DNA from: JBPOFM01 sp051252455
GTDB lineage: Bacteria > Bacteroidota > Bacteroidia > Flavobacteriales > Flavobacteriaceae
Assembly: GCA_051252455.1 (NCBI GenBank)
Contig: JBPOFM010000006.1
Location: 177,484 to 241,483, forward strand
Reading direction: 5' to 3'
Length of the DNA: 64,000 bases
In this document: positions 32,362 to 41,361 of the stretch, in pieces
Position numbering within the stretch: the first letter of the stretch is position 1
Layout: each line of letters begins with the position of its first letter
Notes under the pieces: model-generated
Databases searched by the model: none
What the model saw: the letters and a program-made list of their open reading frames with translations, nothing else
Told to the model about the DNA's origin: nothing
Position numbers and translations under genes: made by a program

Positions 32362-33048
32362 ATGGGATTTTGCAATAAATTATTTGGGAAAGGCCAAAAC
32401 GTGAAACAAGCAGAACACCTAGAAAATAAAAATCAAAACGAACTAAATCCTTTGATTGATAATTATATCTCCGGTCTTAAAAATGCTTATTTTAAACACA
32501 AGGGAAAAGAAGAATGGGAATTTTTTGAAACAGTAATTCACGGCGCAAAAAGTGAGCATATTAATATACTTAAACAAGTATATCCCGAAATTCCAAGCAC
32601 ATTAATCAACCTACTTCAATATGTAGATGGTACCTATTGGAGAAAATATGGAAATAATACTATTACGTTCTTTATGCTGGGCTCTGATATGCACGAATAT
32701 CCATACTTTTTGTTATCATCAAAAGAAATTATTGAAAACCAAAATCTGGCCAAAGAATGCTTTTCAAAATATATCGAAAGAACATATGAGGACGTTGAAG
32801 TGGATGATAAAATAATTGATAAAGCCGAATCAATTAATTGGCTACATTTTTCTGACTGTACCAATAACGGTGGGACTTCTCAATTGTTTATCGATTTCAG
32901 TCCATCGGATAAAGGGACTAATGGTCAGGTCGTAAGATATTTACACGACCCAGATGAATTGAAAGTAATAGCAGATAGTTTTGAGGCATATTTACAAATG
33001 ATAATTTCCAGAGAATTTGATTTTATAAACGAAGATACCTTTGAATAA
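32362..33048 (+). CDS. SMI1/KNR4-family protein
   Basis: A 228-residue cytoplasmic protein with the SMI1/KNR4 (SUKH) pattern: KQVYPEIPSTLINLLQYVDG in the middle and the C-terminal SFEAYLQMIISREF typical of the family end. In bacteria SUKH proteins are often immunity proteins against contact-dependent or polymorphic toxins, but many are orphans. No toxin gene lies next to it here. An N-terminal acidic/Gln-rich stretch (residues 10-35) precedes the fold. It stands alone between repeat elements B and C, which fits a single-gene cassette. Confidence 0.82.
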   Translation: MGFCNKLFGKGQNVKQAEHLENKNQNELNPLIDNYISGLKNAYFKHKGKEEWEFFETVIHGAKSEHINILKQVYPEIPSTLINLLQYVDGTYWRKYGNNTITFFMLGSDMHEYPYFLLSSKEIIENQNLAKECFSKYIERTYEDVEVDDKIIDKAESINWLHFSDCTNNGGTSQLFIDFSPSDKGTNGQVVRYLHDPDELKVIADSFEAYLQMIISREFDFINEDTFE

Positions 33049-33070
33049 AAATAAACAGGACAATAGAACT

Positions 33071-33195
33071 GTGTCTGTTTAATTGCTTGATCAGCACTCA
33101 TCAGCAAAAAACCTGTCGGATTTTCCAACGGAGTTTTGTACTTTTAATGGATTGTGCCAAAACACGCATCGGCTCTTGTATAAGTAACGTTGCAT
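33071..33195 (+). repeat. Repeat element C, diverged copy
   Basis: The stretch shares with element E the order GTGT..TTAATTGCTT, a GC-rich hairpin region, and a right end reading TTGTGCCAAAACACGCA with a GTG/CAC stem. It is the most diverged copy and ends at the start region of the propeller lipoprotein. Confidence 0.4.
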
Positions 33196-33229
33196 GTCAT
33201 TCAATCAAGACAGCACAAACTTCAAGCAA

Positions 33230-34278
33230 ATGGTATTAAAATTAAATATAATTGCTCTTTTCAACATATTGGTTTTATTAACCTCATGCAATGGTCAAAC
33301 CACAAAACAACAAGTCAAAACAGACAGCATTATAGAAGGTGATACTGTAACTGAACTTGATAAAAATATTATGGTTGTTTTTCAAGACAGTAAGAATGTT
33401 TATTGGTTTGGCAGTTGGAAAACGGGAGTTTATAAATACGACGGAAAGACACTAGTTAATTTTACAACAAAACACGGTTTATTAAATAACAGAGTTGATG
33501 AAATAAAAGAAGACCGATCGGGTAACATATATTTTACCAGCGCAAACGCAACGTCTGCCATATCCAAGTTTAATGGGAAGTCATTCACAACATTAAAGGC
33601 AGTTCCAAGTGAAAACTGGAAACTTGAACCTACAGATATGTGGTTTGAATATTCTTATGGAAATACGAGAAAAGTATACCGCTATGATGGTATAACTTTA
33701 TTTGAATTGCAGTTACCAAACCCGCCTAATTTATCTAATCCATTTGATGTCTATAGCATTTATAAAGACAGAAAAGGAAACATCTGGTTTGGCACAAACC
33801 CAGTTGGCGTGTGTCGATACGATGGAAAATCGTTCGAATGGATTACAGAAGAAGACGTGACAGAATTTCGCAACGAAGGTGCAAACGGCGTACGTTCAAT
33901 TACGGATGATAAAAACGGTGATTTTTGGTTTAATACTGAATATAGATATAGCATTTATGACAGCACAACACTAGAGAGCAATACATTTTATACTAGACAC
34001 AAAAGTGTTGGTGGTTTAGATGGAAAAAGGACAGTAATTTAGACGAATACCTATCAACGGTAAGAGATAACAATAACAATTTGTGGTTTGTGACTTATCT
34101 TGATGGCGTTTATAAATATGATGGAGCTGAACTTACGCACTATACTGTTCAAGAGAATTCTAAACAGATTACATTATACAGCATCTTCAAAGATAACAAA
34201 GGCGACCTTTGGCTTGGGACTCACGATAATGGAGCCTATATATTTAATGGAACAGGTTTTGAAAAATTTCAACCATGA
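33230..34278 (+). pseudogene. Propeller-domain lipoprotein split by a frameshift in an A-run
   Basis: The first part (33230-34042) starts MVLKLNIIALFNILVLLTSC, a lipoprotein signal with the lipidated Cys, and then carries two-component-regulator propeller blades (GVYKYDGKTLVNFTTKHGLL, YKDRKGNIWFGTNPVGVCRY). It stops at TAG right after a run of five A (34024-34028). In the next frame the protein continues without a gap (SNLDEYLSTVRDNNNNLWF, then KDNKGDLWLGTHDNGAY) to 34278. Adding one A would restore a chain of about 350 residues. It is therefore a frameshifted gene, a slippage-controlled gene, or a sequencing artefact. The upstream start at 33194 is less likely because it shifts the signal peptide. 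Confidence 0.8.
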
Positions 34279-35120
34279 TGAATGAAAAAAGACCTTCAGC
34301 TAACAATATCTATAAAGACAAAATGAATATCTGCAACAATTGTCAAAACAGATTTTACGAAAATTATTGCAATATCTGTGGTGAAAAAGCAATTTCGGAT
34401 TCTGATTTTTCAGTTAAAAATATATTAAATCAAGCATTTGGTGCCATCACCAATTTCGATTCTAAATTTTTAAAAACGTTCAAATTAATGTTTCAGAATC
34501 CTGGAGTTTTATCTAAAAAAATTACTTCAGGAATTCGAGTTCCATTTTTAAAACCATTTCAAATATTTGTGATTTGCAATCTTGTTTTTTTTATTTTCCT
34601 ATCCGACACAGATTTATTTCGAACACCTTCAAAATGGTTTTTTAATGGAGATTTCGATTATTTCGGGACTAAAGTGGTAAATGAAGTCTCAAATATTATG
34701 CAGGCGAAAAATCTGTCTCTTATAGAGGTTCAAACGAAATATGATTCTATTTCGTCAAATTTATCAAAGTCCCTTCTGATTTTGATAATTCCGTTTATCG
34801 CCTTAATTGGAATTATAATCAAGAGAAAACTCCAATTCGGGAAGCATCTCATATTGGCAACAATTTATTTTTCACAACTTCTCTTATGTACAACAATTTT
34901 ATATTTGATTACAACAAACTTACCTGTTCCAAACAAATGGTTTTTTATTGTACCTGTTGTACTAACTACATTTGGATATTACATAATATCAATTAAAAAG
35001 TTTTATGAAAAAAATCTGCTGTTTTCAATTACGTTCGGGACTTTGGGAATTTTATTGATAGCCATGTTCATTAATTTTTACAGAATTTTTATAAACTTGA
35101 TTTCATTAGCACTTGTATAA
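34275..35120 (+). CDS. DUF3667 membrane protein with N-terminal zinc ribbon
   Basis: The 281-residue protein begins with a four-Cys zinc-ribbon-like segment, ICNNCQNRFYENYCNICGEK (residues 19-38). It continues with the DUF3667 signature PGVLSKKITSGIRVPFLKPF (about 77-96). Four to five transmembrane helices follow (around 98-112, 170-186, 193-213, 221-237 and 248-275). DUF3667 proteins are widespread in Bacteroidota and uncharacterised. Its ATG overlaps the stop of the propeller gene (ATGA), so the two are translationally coupled and were probably transferred together. It ends directly before repeat element D. Confidence 0.85.
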   Translation: MMNEKRPSANNIYKDKMNICNNCQNRFYENYCNICGEKAISDSDFSVKNILNQAFGAITNFDSKFLKTFKLMFQNPGVLSKKITSGIRVPFLKPFQIFVICNLVFFIFLSDTDLFRTPSKWFFNGDFDYFGTKVVNEVSNIMQAKNLSLIEVQTKYDSISSNLSKSLLILIIPFIALIGIIIKRKLQFGKHLILATIYFSQLLLCTTILYLITTNLPVPNKWFFIVPVVLTTFGYYIISIKKFYEKNLLFSITFGTLGILLIAMFINFYRIFINLISLALV

Positions 35121-35262
35121 TGCCAGCTGCCACCAACATGTTTAGTTAATTGATATGGTTAATTCTTATCTGGAATATTCTTTCCAAATTATCTTTGGCA
35201 AGTTTTTGTTTACTAAATTAGTTGCCAGCTACACAACTAACCATACACAAAACCATCGTACA
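35113..35262 (+). repeat. Repeat element D, upstream of the LysR gene
   Basis: One of the two best copies. A 29-bp core (35198-35226) matches that of element E at all but one position; it begins GGCAAGTTTTTG and ends AAATTAGTTGC. A GTTG/CAAC hairpin and then CCATACACAAAACCAT follow. It begins at the last codons of the DUF3667 gene and ends 8 bp before the LysR start. Confidence 0.75.
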
Positions 35263-35269
35263 CCAGCGA

Positions 35270-36154
35270 ATGAAAACCAAGTTACACATATTCAAAACTG
35301 TTGCTCAACATTTAAGTTTCACAAAAGCTGCCGAGCAGTTGTATATTTCACAACCTGCAATATCCAAATCAATAAAAAAATTAGAACAAGAATACGAAAC
35401 AACATTTTTTGTTAGAAAAAGGAATTCCATTGAATTGACAGAAGAAGGAAAATCATTTCTGATATATGTGAATAAAATAGTAGCCATCTATTCTGAAATG
35501 GACGAGCAGTTTCTGCATAAAAATGAAGCCTTTCCACAGTTTATAAATTTTGGGGTAAGTACAACATTATCAAATTACGTCATGCCAAAAGTGATTGCGA
35601 AGTTCAGACTGCAATTCCCTCAAACGAAGTTTAATATCATCAGTAACAATTCTGAAACTATTGAAAATTTAATTTTGAATGAAGAAATCGATTTTGGAAT
35701 TACAGAAGGGAGTGTTTCTAACCCAAAACTGCACTTTGAAAAATTTACAAAAGATGAAATTGTCCTAGCAACGAACGTCAATAATCCCTCGTTCAAAAAT
35801 GGAACTATTGATAAAAAAACGCTGGAAAAGATTCCAATGATTCTACGCGAAAAAGGCTCTGGAACAAGAGAAATAATAGACAGTTTTTTAGTCGACAATA
35901 AAATCTCAAATCTAAATTGTGTAGTCACATTAAACAGTACCGAAGCCATCAAAAACTATTTATGCAACTCCACCGATTTTGCACTGCTATCAATCAATGC
36001 TATCACAGATGATTTGAAGACTAACAACCTCAAGATCATAGACATCAAAGGCTTAAATATCGAGAGATGGTTCTATTTTGTAAAAAGAACAGGCTACCTT
36101 TCAAATTCTTTGGAAAAGTTTGAAAAATTCATCCGACTTAATCATAACTTTTAG
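35270..36154 (+). CDS. LysR-family transcriptional regulator
   Basis: A 294-residue LysR-type regulator. The N-terminal winged helix (residues 1-60) contains SFTKAAEQLYISQPAISKSI, and the rest is the effector-binding domain with IEEIDFGITEG-like and REKGSGTREIIDSFL segments. The latter form resembles CysB/CbbR/YeiE-type regulators. The start at 35270 (MKTKLHIFKTVAQ) gives the normal N-terminus; an upstream start would run into repeat element D. It is followed after 76 bp by a YeiH-type transporter, a pairing like YeiE-YeiH in enterobacteria, so it probably controls that gene. Confidence 0.92.
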   Translation: MKTKLHIFKTVAQHLSFTKAAEQLYISQPAISKSIKKLEQEYETTFFVRKRNSIELTEEGKSFLIYVNKIVAIYSEMDEQFLHKNEAFPQFINFGVSTTLSNYVMPKVIAKFRLQFPQTKFNIISNNSETIENLILNEEIDFGITEGSVSNPKLHFEKFTKDEIVLATNVNNPSFKNGTIDKKTLEKIPMILREKGSGTREIIDSFLVDNKISNLNCVVTLNSTEAIKNYLCNSTDFALLSINAITDDLKTNNLKIIDIKGLNIERWFYFVKRTGYLSNSLEKFEKFIRLNHNF

Positions 36155-36230
36155 TTATCTACAATAATAAATTGATTTGCTAATAGGTTATTAATTCAAT
36201 CTACTTTTGTATCAAATAATATCAGTTGAT

Positions 36231-37151
36231 ATGAAAGATATAGTGTCAAAAACAGTTTACTTCCTTATAATTAATCTTGCACTTTTAGGATTTATAAACA
36301 GTCCGACTGCATTGCTGCTGGGTTTTGTGTATGCCACTATTTTCAAGAATCCGTTTAAAAAATACAGCCATAAAGCAATTCAGTATTTCTTAAAAATTTC
36401 AGTAATAGGATTGGGATTTGGAATGTTTATAAAAGAAACTTTACAAACTGGCAAGGAGGGATTAAGTTTAACTATTTATTCAATACTATTAACTGTCACC
36501 CTAGGTTTGCTATTAACAAGAATATTAAAATTAGATCTAAAGCTCGGTCACCTCATCACGTCCGGAACCGCAATTTGTGGTGGAAGTGCAATTGCCGCAA
36601 TTTCCCCTGTCATTAAAGCGAACAGTAAAACCATAAGTTTAGCTTTGGGAATTGTTTTTCTATTAAATTCAATTGCTTTGTTCGTGTTTCCTGCAGTAGG
36701 GCATAATTTAAGTTTAACACAAGAACAATTCGGTTTATGGTGCGCCATTGCTATACATGATACAAGTTCGGTAGTAGGAGCTGCGCTAAGTTACGGAGAC
36801 GAGGCATTGCGAATAGCAACAACAGTCAAACTATCTAGAACTTTATGGATTATCCCATTATCGATTTTTTCAATGTTTTTATTTAAAACAAAGGGAGAAA
36901 AAATCAAAATCCCTTATTTTATTGTCTTGTTTATTATAGCAATTATACTTAATAGTTACCATATTTTTCCTGAAACAGCAACTGGCTTTGTTGTATTGAT
37001 GGCTAAACGTTTATTGATAATTACATTGTTTCTAGTGGGCTCAACTATTTCTATATTAGACTTGAAAACTACAGGAATAAAACCCGTTGTATTAGCGCTG
37101 ACTTTGTGGATTTTTATATCAATCTTTTCATTGATTTATATTTTGAACTAA
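36231..37151 (+). CDS. YeiH-family putative sulfate/sulfite exporter
   Basis: A 306-residue integral membrane protein of the UPF0324/YeiH family with about nine to ten helices. The family signature SGTAICGGSAIAAISPVI lies near residue 113-130 and AIAIHDTSSVVGAALSYG near residue 176-193. Members have been annotated as putative sulfate exporters, and related genes respond to sulfite or taurine. The start at 36231 places MKDIVSKTVYF before the first helix. It forms a unit with the LysR gene upstream and is the last gene of the accessory island. Confidence 0.88.
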   Translation: MKDIVSKTVYFLIINLALLGFINSPTALLLGFVYATIFKNPFKKYSHKAIQYFLKISVIGLGFGMFIKETLQTGKEGLSLTIYSILLTVTLGLLLTRILKLDLKLGHLITSGTAICGGSAIAAISPVIKANSKTISLALGIVFLLNSIALFVFPAVGHNLSLTQEQFGLWCAIAIHDTSSVVGAALSYGDEALRIATTVKLSRTLWIIPLSIFSMFLFKTKGEKIKIPYFIVLFIIAIILNSYHIFPETATGFVVLMAKRLLIITLFLVGSTISILDLKTTGIKPVVLALTLWIFISIFSLIYILN

Positions 37152-37640
37152 AGCCAGTGTACATTTTATTTAAAGATTAAGTGCTAAATGTAAGAAGTCC
37201 ATATTAGGGAATTAGTGGCGGATCACTAGTATAATTTCACCAAGAATAACAGAGCTTTAAACGTAATCAGGGAAAAGAAACAGAAAATAAAACCAGTTTC
37301 CCAATTAAGTCTTTCCGCACCACAATTTCTTAAACAGCATGAATTTGACAAAGCTCACTGAACACAACACTTGAGAACAGATTTTTACTCGTATTGAAAA
37401 ACACTTAAAGAAACCATCTTCTTACAAAAAAAACCTTCCAACCAATCCACAAGTGCGTAAATGCGCCACACAAGAACGTAAGCGCACAATGCTTTCAGTA
37501 ATTCCATTGTATTTTCCCGTTAGTCCATATTCTTTTTCAGTAGGACTCTATAAACCTCCACTAAGTTCATAGTAATTTCACGTATGTTCATATTCAAAAT
37601 TATCAAGCCCAAAAAACAACTGTTTAAAGGATAAATTAAA
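37152..37640. other. Gene-free stretch after the YeiH gene
   Basis: About 490 bp of AT-rich sequence with no supportable gene, no clear copy of the island repeat and no tandem repeat. It forms the right border of the island. Confidence 0.5.
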
Positions 37641-37642
37641 CA

Positions 37643-37680
37643 TAAAAAAAGCAACCTCCTATGAGAAGATTGCTTTTTTA
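37643..37680 (-). terminator. Terminator of the collagen-like lipoprotein gene
   Basis: AAAAAGCAA and TTGCTTTTT flank a long stem. The two C/A mismatches seen on the plus strand become G-U pairs in a minus-strand transcript, so the hairpin pairs fully only in that direction. A T-run follows on the minus strand. Confidence 0.8.
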
Positions 37681-37702
37681 AGACTTAAACCAATAAATCA
37701 GT

Positions 37703-38200
37703 CTATCTTTTATCAAATGATGTAATATCATATGCATCCATCACGACATTAATATCGCTGTAATCCACACGTCCAACATTATCCGCGGGAACAACAACAA
37801 CTCTAAACACTTGGTTTTGTGTCCATTCGTTCCCTAACAATCCAAAATTAATAGTTCCATCCAGGAAGAAACGAACAACTTGCTGTGTAAAATCGAAGTT
37901 GTACGTCAGCGTACCTTCATCAAATTGAACACTTTGTGGCACTAATCTCCATACATCCTGTCCATCAACCGTATCCCATAAAATATAGACCAATGTGACA
38001 TCAGTTTGTAATACATTAAAACCATAAGGTTCTACAAATGAATAACCGTTCCCAGAATTGAACTGCACAATTATTTCGAATGCACTTGACGCAATGGTTT
38101 CACCATCCAAACCATCAAATCCTGCAGGGCCTTGAGGACCTTCACAAGACGAAAAACTGACAGCCATCACTGTCATCAATAGAATAAATACTTTTTTCAT
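37703..38200 (-). CDS. Lipoprotein with a short collagen-like segment
   Basis: A 165-residue lipoprotein: signal MKKVFILLMTVMAVSFSSC with the lipidated Cys at residue 19, then a short collagen-like Gly-x-y stretch (EGPQGPAGFDGLDGE) and a beta-rich domain (VQFNSGNGYSFVEPYG to the end). Similar small lipoproteins with GPQGPAG segments are common in Flavobacteriaceae. Function is unknown; a surface or periplasmic structural role is likely. It is divergent from dnaK with 167 bp between the starts, and has its own terminator. Confidence 0.82.
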   Translation of the reverse strand: MKKVFILLMTVMAVSFSSCEGPQGPAGFDGLDGETIASSAFEIIVQFNSGNGYSFVEPYGFNVLQTDVTLVYILWDTVDGQDVWRLVPQSVQFDEGTLTYNFDFTQQVVRFFLDGTINFGLLGNEWTQNQVFRVVVVPADNVGRVDYSDINVVMDAYDITSFDKR

Positions 38201-38301
38201 AATTAAATTTTTAGAAGTTAAATGTACTATTATTTAATATCTGTTGGCATTCAAACGTGTTAATACTCAAAAAATATGCCATCATGTCAGATTTTTTGTC
38301 A

Positions 38302-38316
38302 TGGCACAAAGATTGA
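38302..38316 (+). promoter_or_regulatory. Sigma-54-like promoter upstream of dnaK
   Basis: TGGCAC-N5-TTGA lies 52 bp before the dnaK start and resembles the sigma-54 pattern TGGCAC-N5-TTGC, with the -12 GC changed to GA. TGTCA repeats (38285-38289 and 38298-38302) stand just upstream. Assignment rests on this resemblance only. Confidence 0.4.
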
Positions 38317-38367
38317 CATATAGAAAGAGAAATTAAAAATTAATATTCAACATAAAACACATATAAC

Positions 38368-40275
38368 ATGAGTAAAATAATTGGAATCGATTTAGGAACA
38401 ACCAACTCTTGCGTTTCGGTAATGGAAGGTAACGAGCCAGTTGTTATTCCTAATGCAGAAGGAAAAAGAACCACACCATCTGTCATTGCTTTCGTAGATG
38501 GCGGTGAAATTAAAGTTGGTGACCCAGCAAAACGTCAAGCAGTGACAAACCCTACAAAAACGGTTTATTCTATCAAACGTTTTATGGGAAACAAATATTC
38601 CGAATCTAAAAAAGAAGCGGAACGCGTACCATATAAAGTAGTAAAAGGAGATAATGACACACCACGTGTTGATGTCGATGGTCGTTTGTACACGCCGCAA
38701 GAATTGTCAGCAATGATCCTTCAAAAAATGAAGAAAACAGCTGAAGACTATTTAGGAAGTACAGTAAGTGAGGCAGTTATTACTGTTCCTGCTTATTTTA
38801 ATGACTCTCAACGTCAAGCGACTAAAGAAGCAGGTGAGATTGCGGGTTTGAAAGTTCGTCGTATCATCAACGAACCAACTGCAGCTGCTTTGGCCTACGG
38901 ATTGGATAAAAGAGGTAAAGACCAAAAAATCGTTGTTTTTGACTTTGGAGGTGGAACACATGATGTGTCTATCCTTGAGTTAGGTGACGGTGTATTTGAA
39001 GTATTGTCAACTGATGGTGACACCCATTTAGGTGGTGACGATGTTGATCAAAAAATTATCGATTGGTTGGCTGATGAATTTAAATCTGAAGAAGATATCG
39101 ATTTGCGTAAAGACCCAATGGCTTTGCAACGTTTGCGTGAAGCTGCTGAAAAAGCAAAAATCGAGTTATCATCCTCTGCACAAACAGAAATCAATTTGCC
39201 ATACGTAACAGCAACGGCAAGCGGACCAAAACACTTGGTAAGAACATTGTCAAGAGCAAAATTTGAGCAATTGATTGATGATTTAGTAAAACGTACGATT
39301 GAACCATGCCAGACAGCGTTGAAATCTGCTGGTTTGTCAAAAAGTGATATCGATGAGATCATTTTAGTAGGTGGTTCTACTCGTATCCCGGCAGTACAAG
39401 AAGCTGTTGAAAAATTCTTTGGAAAATCACCAAGTAAAGGTGTTAATCCAGATGAGGTAGTATCGTTAGGTGCTGCAATTCAAGGTGGTGTATTGAGTGG
39501 TGATGTGAAAGATGTCCTTTTATTGGATGTTACTCCATTATCATTAGGTATCGAAACTATGGGGAATGTGATGACGAAGTTGATTGAGGCCAACACTACA
39601 ATTCCAACGAAGAAATCGCAAGTATTCTCTACAGCTGCCGACAATCAACCTTCAGTGGAAATCCACGTATTGCAAGGTGAAAGAGCCATGTCCGCAGATA
39701 ACAAAACAATTGGACGTTTTCATTTAGATGGTATACCACCAGCAAGAAGAGGCACACCTCAAATTGAAGTGACCTTTGATATCGATGCAAACGGAATTAT
39801 CCATGTAACTGCTGGCGATAAAGCAACAGGTAAAACTCAAGATATTCGTATTGAGGCATCTTCCGGATTGACAGAAGAGGAAATCAAAAAGATGAGAGCA
39901 GATGCGGAAGCAAATGCAGAATCTGATAAATTGGCTAAAGAAAAAGCAGACAAATTGAATGCTGCCGATGCCATGATTTTCCAAACAGAAAGTCAACTGA
40001 AAGAATTTGGCGATAAATTATCTGATGATAAGAAAAAACCAATCGAAGAAGCACTTGAAGAGTTGAAAACAGCTTTTGAAACAAAAGACTTGGCAGTAAT
40101 TGATCCAGCTTTGGAAAAAATCAACGAAGCTTGGAAAGTTGCAAGTGAAGAAATGTACAAAGCACAAGCCGAAGCCCAAGGTGGAGGAGATGCGCAACCA
40201 GGACCTGATGCTAACCAAGGCGGACAAGCAGAAGGAAGTGATGTTGAAGATGTAGATTTCGAAGAAGTGAAGTAA
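38368..40275 (+). CDS. dnaK: Molecular chaperone DnaK (Hsp70)
   Basis: The 635-residue Hsp70 chaperone folds and refolds cytoplasmic proteins with DnaJ and GrpE. The N-terminal ATPase domain has IGIDLGTTNSCVSVMEG (residues 4-20), VFDFGGGTHDVSILELG near residue 192 and ILVGGSTRIPAVQ near residue 332. The substrate-binding domain follows from about residue 385 (LLLDVTPLSLGIET) and the helical lid from about 505. The chain ends with the acidic tail VEDVDFEEVK typical of bacterial DnaK. FDFGGGTHDVS has His where Thr-Phe-Asp is more usual (GGGTFDVS). No dnaJ or grpE lies next to it. A strong terminator follows. Confidence 0.97.
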   Translation: MSKIIGIDLGTTNSCVSVMEGNEPVVIPNAEGKRTTPSVIAFVDGGEIKVGDPAKRQAVTNPTKTVYSIKRFMGNKYSESKKEAERVPYKVVKGDNDTPRVDVDGRLYTPQELSAMILQKMKKTAEDYLGSTVSEAVITVPAYFNDSQRQATKEAGEIAGLKVRRIINEPTAAALAYGLDKRGKDQKIVVFDFGGGTHDVSILELGDGVFEVLSTDGDTHLGGDDVDQKIIDWLADEFKSEEDIDLRKDPMALQRLREAAEKAKIELSSSAQTEINLPYVTATASGPKHLVRTLSRAKFEQLIDDLVKRTIEPCQTALKSAGLSKSDIDEIILVGGSTRIPAVQEAVEKFFGKSPSKGVNPDEVVSLGAAIQGGVLSGDVKDVLLLDVTPLSLGIETMGNVMTKLIEANTTIPTKKSQVFSTAADNQPSVEIHVLQGERAMSADNKTIGRFHLDGIPPARRGTPQIEVTFDIDANGIIHVTAGDKATGKTQDIRIEASSGLTEEEIKKMRADAEANAESDKLAKEKADKLNAADAMIFQTESQLKEFGDKLSDDKKKPIEEALEELKTAFETKDLAVIDPALEKINEAWKVASEEMYKAQAEAQGGGDAQPGPDANQGGQAEGSDVEDVDFEEVK

Positions 40276-40309
40276 TGCATTTCTGCGAGAGCAGGCATAT
40301 AAAAAAGAT

Positions 40310-40342
40310 AAAACGCAATCATTAATTTGATTGCGTTTTTTT
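40310..40342 (+). terminator. Terminator of dnaK
   Basis: A perfect 12-bp stem (AAAACGCAATCA / TGATTGCGTTTT) with a 6-nt loop is followed by a T-run, 35 bp after the dnaK stop. Confidence 0.9.
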
Positions 40343-40382
40343 ATTGCCATACGTTATCTATTATGCGTGCATACTATTTTAC

Positions 40383-40390
40383 TATATTTG
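40383..40390 (+). promoter_or_regulatory. TATATTTG box before the nitronate monooxygenase gene
   Basis: An exact match to the TAnnTTTG -7 consensus lies 16 bp before the ATG at 40407, predicting a leader of about 10 nt. No good -33 TTG is at the usual distance. Confidence 0.45.
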
Positions 40391-40406
40391 TTTAAACTCT
40401 AAAATA

Positions 40407-41357
40407 ATGTCAACGAAACTAACCCAACTCCTTAACATAAAACATCCCATCATTCAAGCGCCAATGTTTCTGGTCTCCAATACAGTAATGGTTATTGAAG
40501 CTATGAAAGGTGGTATTGCTGGCTGTATTCCAGCGTTGAATTACCGTACTTTGGATGAATTACGAATAGCAATTAAAGAATTGAAAGCAGCTAAAGTTGA
40601 AGGCGGATCTTTTGGATTCAATCTAATTGTAAACAAATCGAACCTAAAATATAAAGGACAATTGGAAGTCTTGTGTCAAGAAGGTTGCGATTTTATCATC
40701 ACCTCATTGGGAAGTCCAGAGGAAACCATTAATCAAGCTCATAAAGCAGGCATCAAAGTGTTTTGTGATGTAACAGATTTAAATTTTGCTCAAAAAGTGG
40801 AAAGTTTAGGCGCTGATGCTATTATTGCAGTCAATAATGAAGCTGGTGGGCATCGCGGCAATTTCACGCCAAAAGAATTAATTCAATTATTGAAGAAAAA
40901 CTGCAAAATTCCTGTGATTTCTGCGGGTGGAGTAGGCTGTAAAGCTGACATTGACGAAATGATTTCTTATGGTGCTGATGGTGTTTCTGTTGGAAGTCCA
41001 TTTATTGCTTCAACTGAAGCTGGTGTGACAGACGATTATAAGCAAGCCTGTGTTGACTATGGCGCAAAAGACATCGTAATGACCCAAAAGATTTCGGGAA
41101 CCCCTTGTACAGTGATCAACACACCTTATGTACAGAAAATCGGCACTAATGAATCTTGGTTGGAATCCGTTCTCAACAAAAACAAGAAGCTCAAAAAATG
41201 GGTCAAAATGATTCGTTTTTCAATAGGCATGCGGGCAACAGAAAAAGCCGCCACAGAAGCCACATACAAAACCGTTTGGGTTGCTGGACCAAGTATTGAG
41301 CATACAAAAGCCATTTTACCGACGAATGACATTATCCATAAGTTAACACAGCCATAA
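40407..41357 (+). CDS. Nitronate monooxygenase / 2-nitropropane dioxygenase-like flavoprotein
   Basis: A 316-residue FMN-binding TIM-barrel enzyme. It opens with LLNIKHPIIQAPMFLVSN, the family's first strand and active-site loop. It then shows DAIIAVNNEAGGHRGNFTP near residue 142, with the conserved His, and ISAGGVGCKADIDEMISYGADGVSVGSPF, the FMN phosphate site (positions about 173-200). Members oxidise nitronates such as propionate 3-nitronate, protecting against nitro toxins; some are enoyl reductases instead. The start at 40407 was chosen over one 63 bp upstream because the latter overlaps the promoter box. It is first in an operon with a WG-repeat-like secreted protein and a GNAT enzyme. 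Confidence 0.85.
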   Translation: MSTKLTQLLNIKHPIIQAPMFLVSNTVMVIEAMKGGIAGCIPALNYRTLDELRIAIKELKAAKVEGGSFGFNLIVNKSNLKYKGQLEVLCQEGCDFIITSLGSPEETINQAHKAGIKVFCDVTDLNFAQKVESLGADAIIAVNNEAGGHRGNFTPKELIQLLKKNCKIPVISAGGVGCKADIDEMISYGADGVSVGSPFIASTEAGVTDDYKQACVDYGAKDIVMTQKISGTPCTVINTPYVQKIGTNESWLESVLNKNKKLKKWVKMIRFSIGMRATEKAATEATYKTVWVAGPSIEHTKAILPTNDIIHKLTQP

Positions 41358-41361
41358 TCTG

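Noticed and set aside
32362..33048. Toxin-immunity locus with the SMI1/KNR4 gene and DUF6891
   Set aside because: No toxin domain or polymorphic-toxin architecture is visible next to it; kept only as an orphan finding.
29947..37151. Prophage or insertion-sequence origin of the island
   Set aside because: No transposase, phage structural, lysis or integrase gene and no terminal inverted repeats were found.
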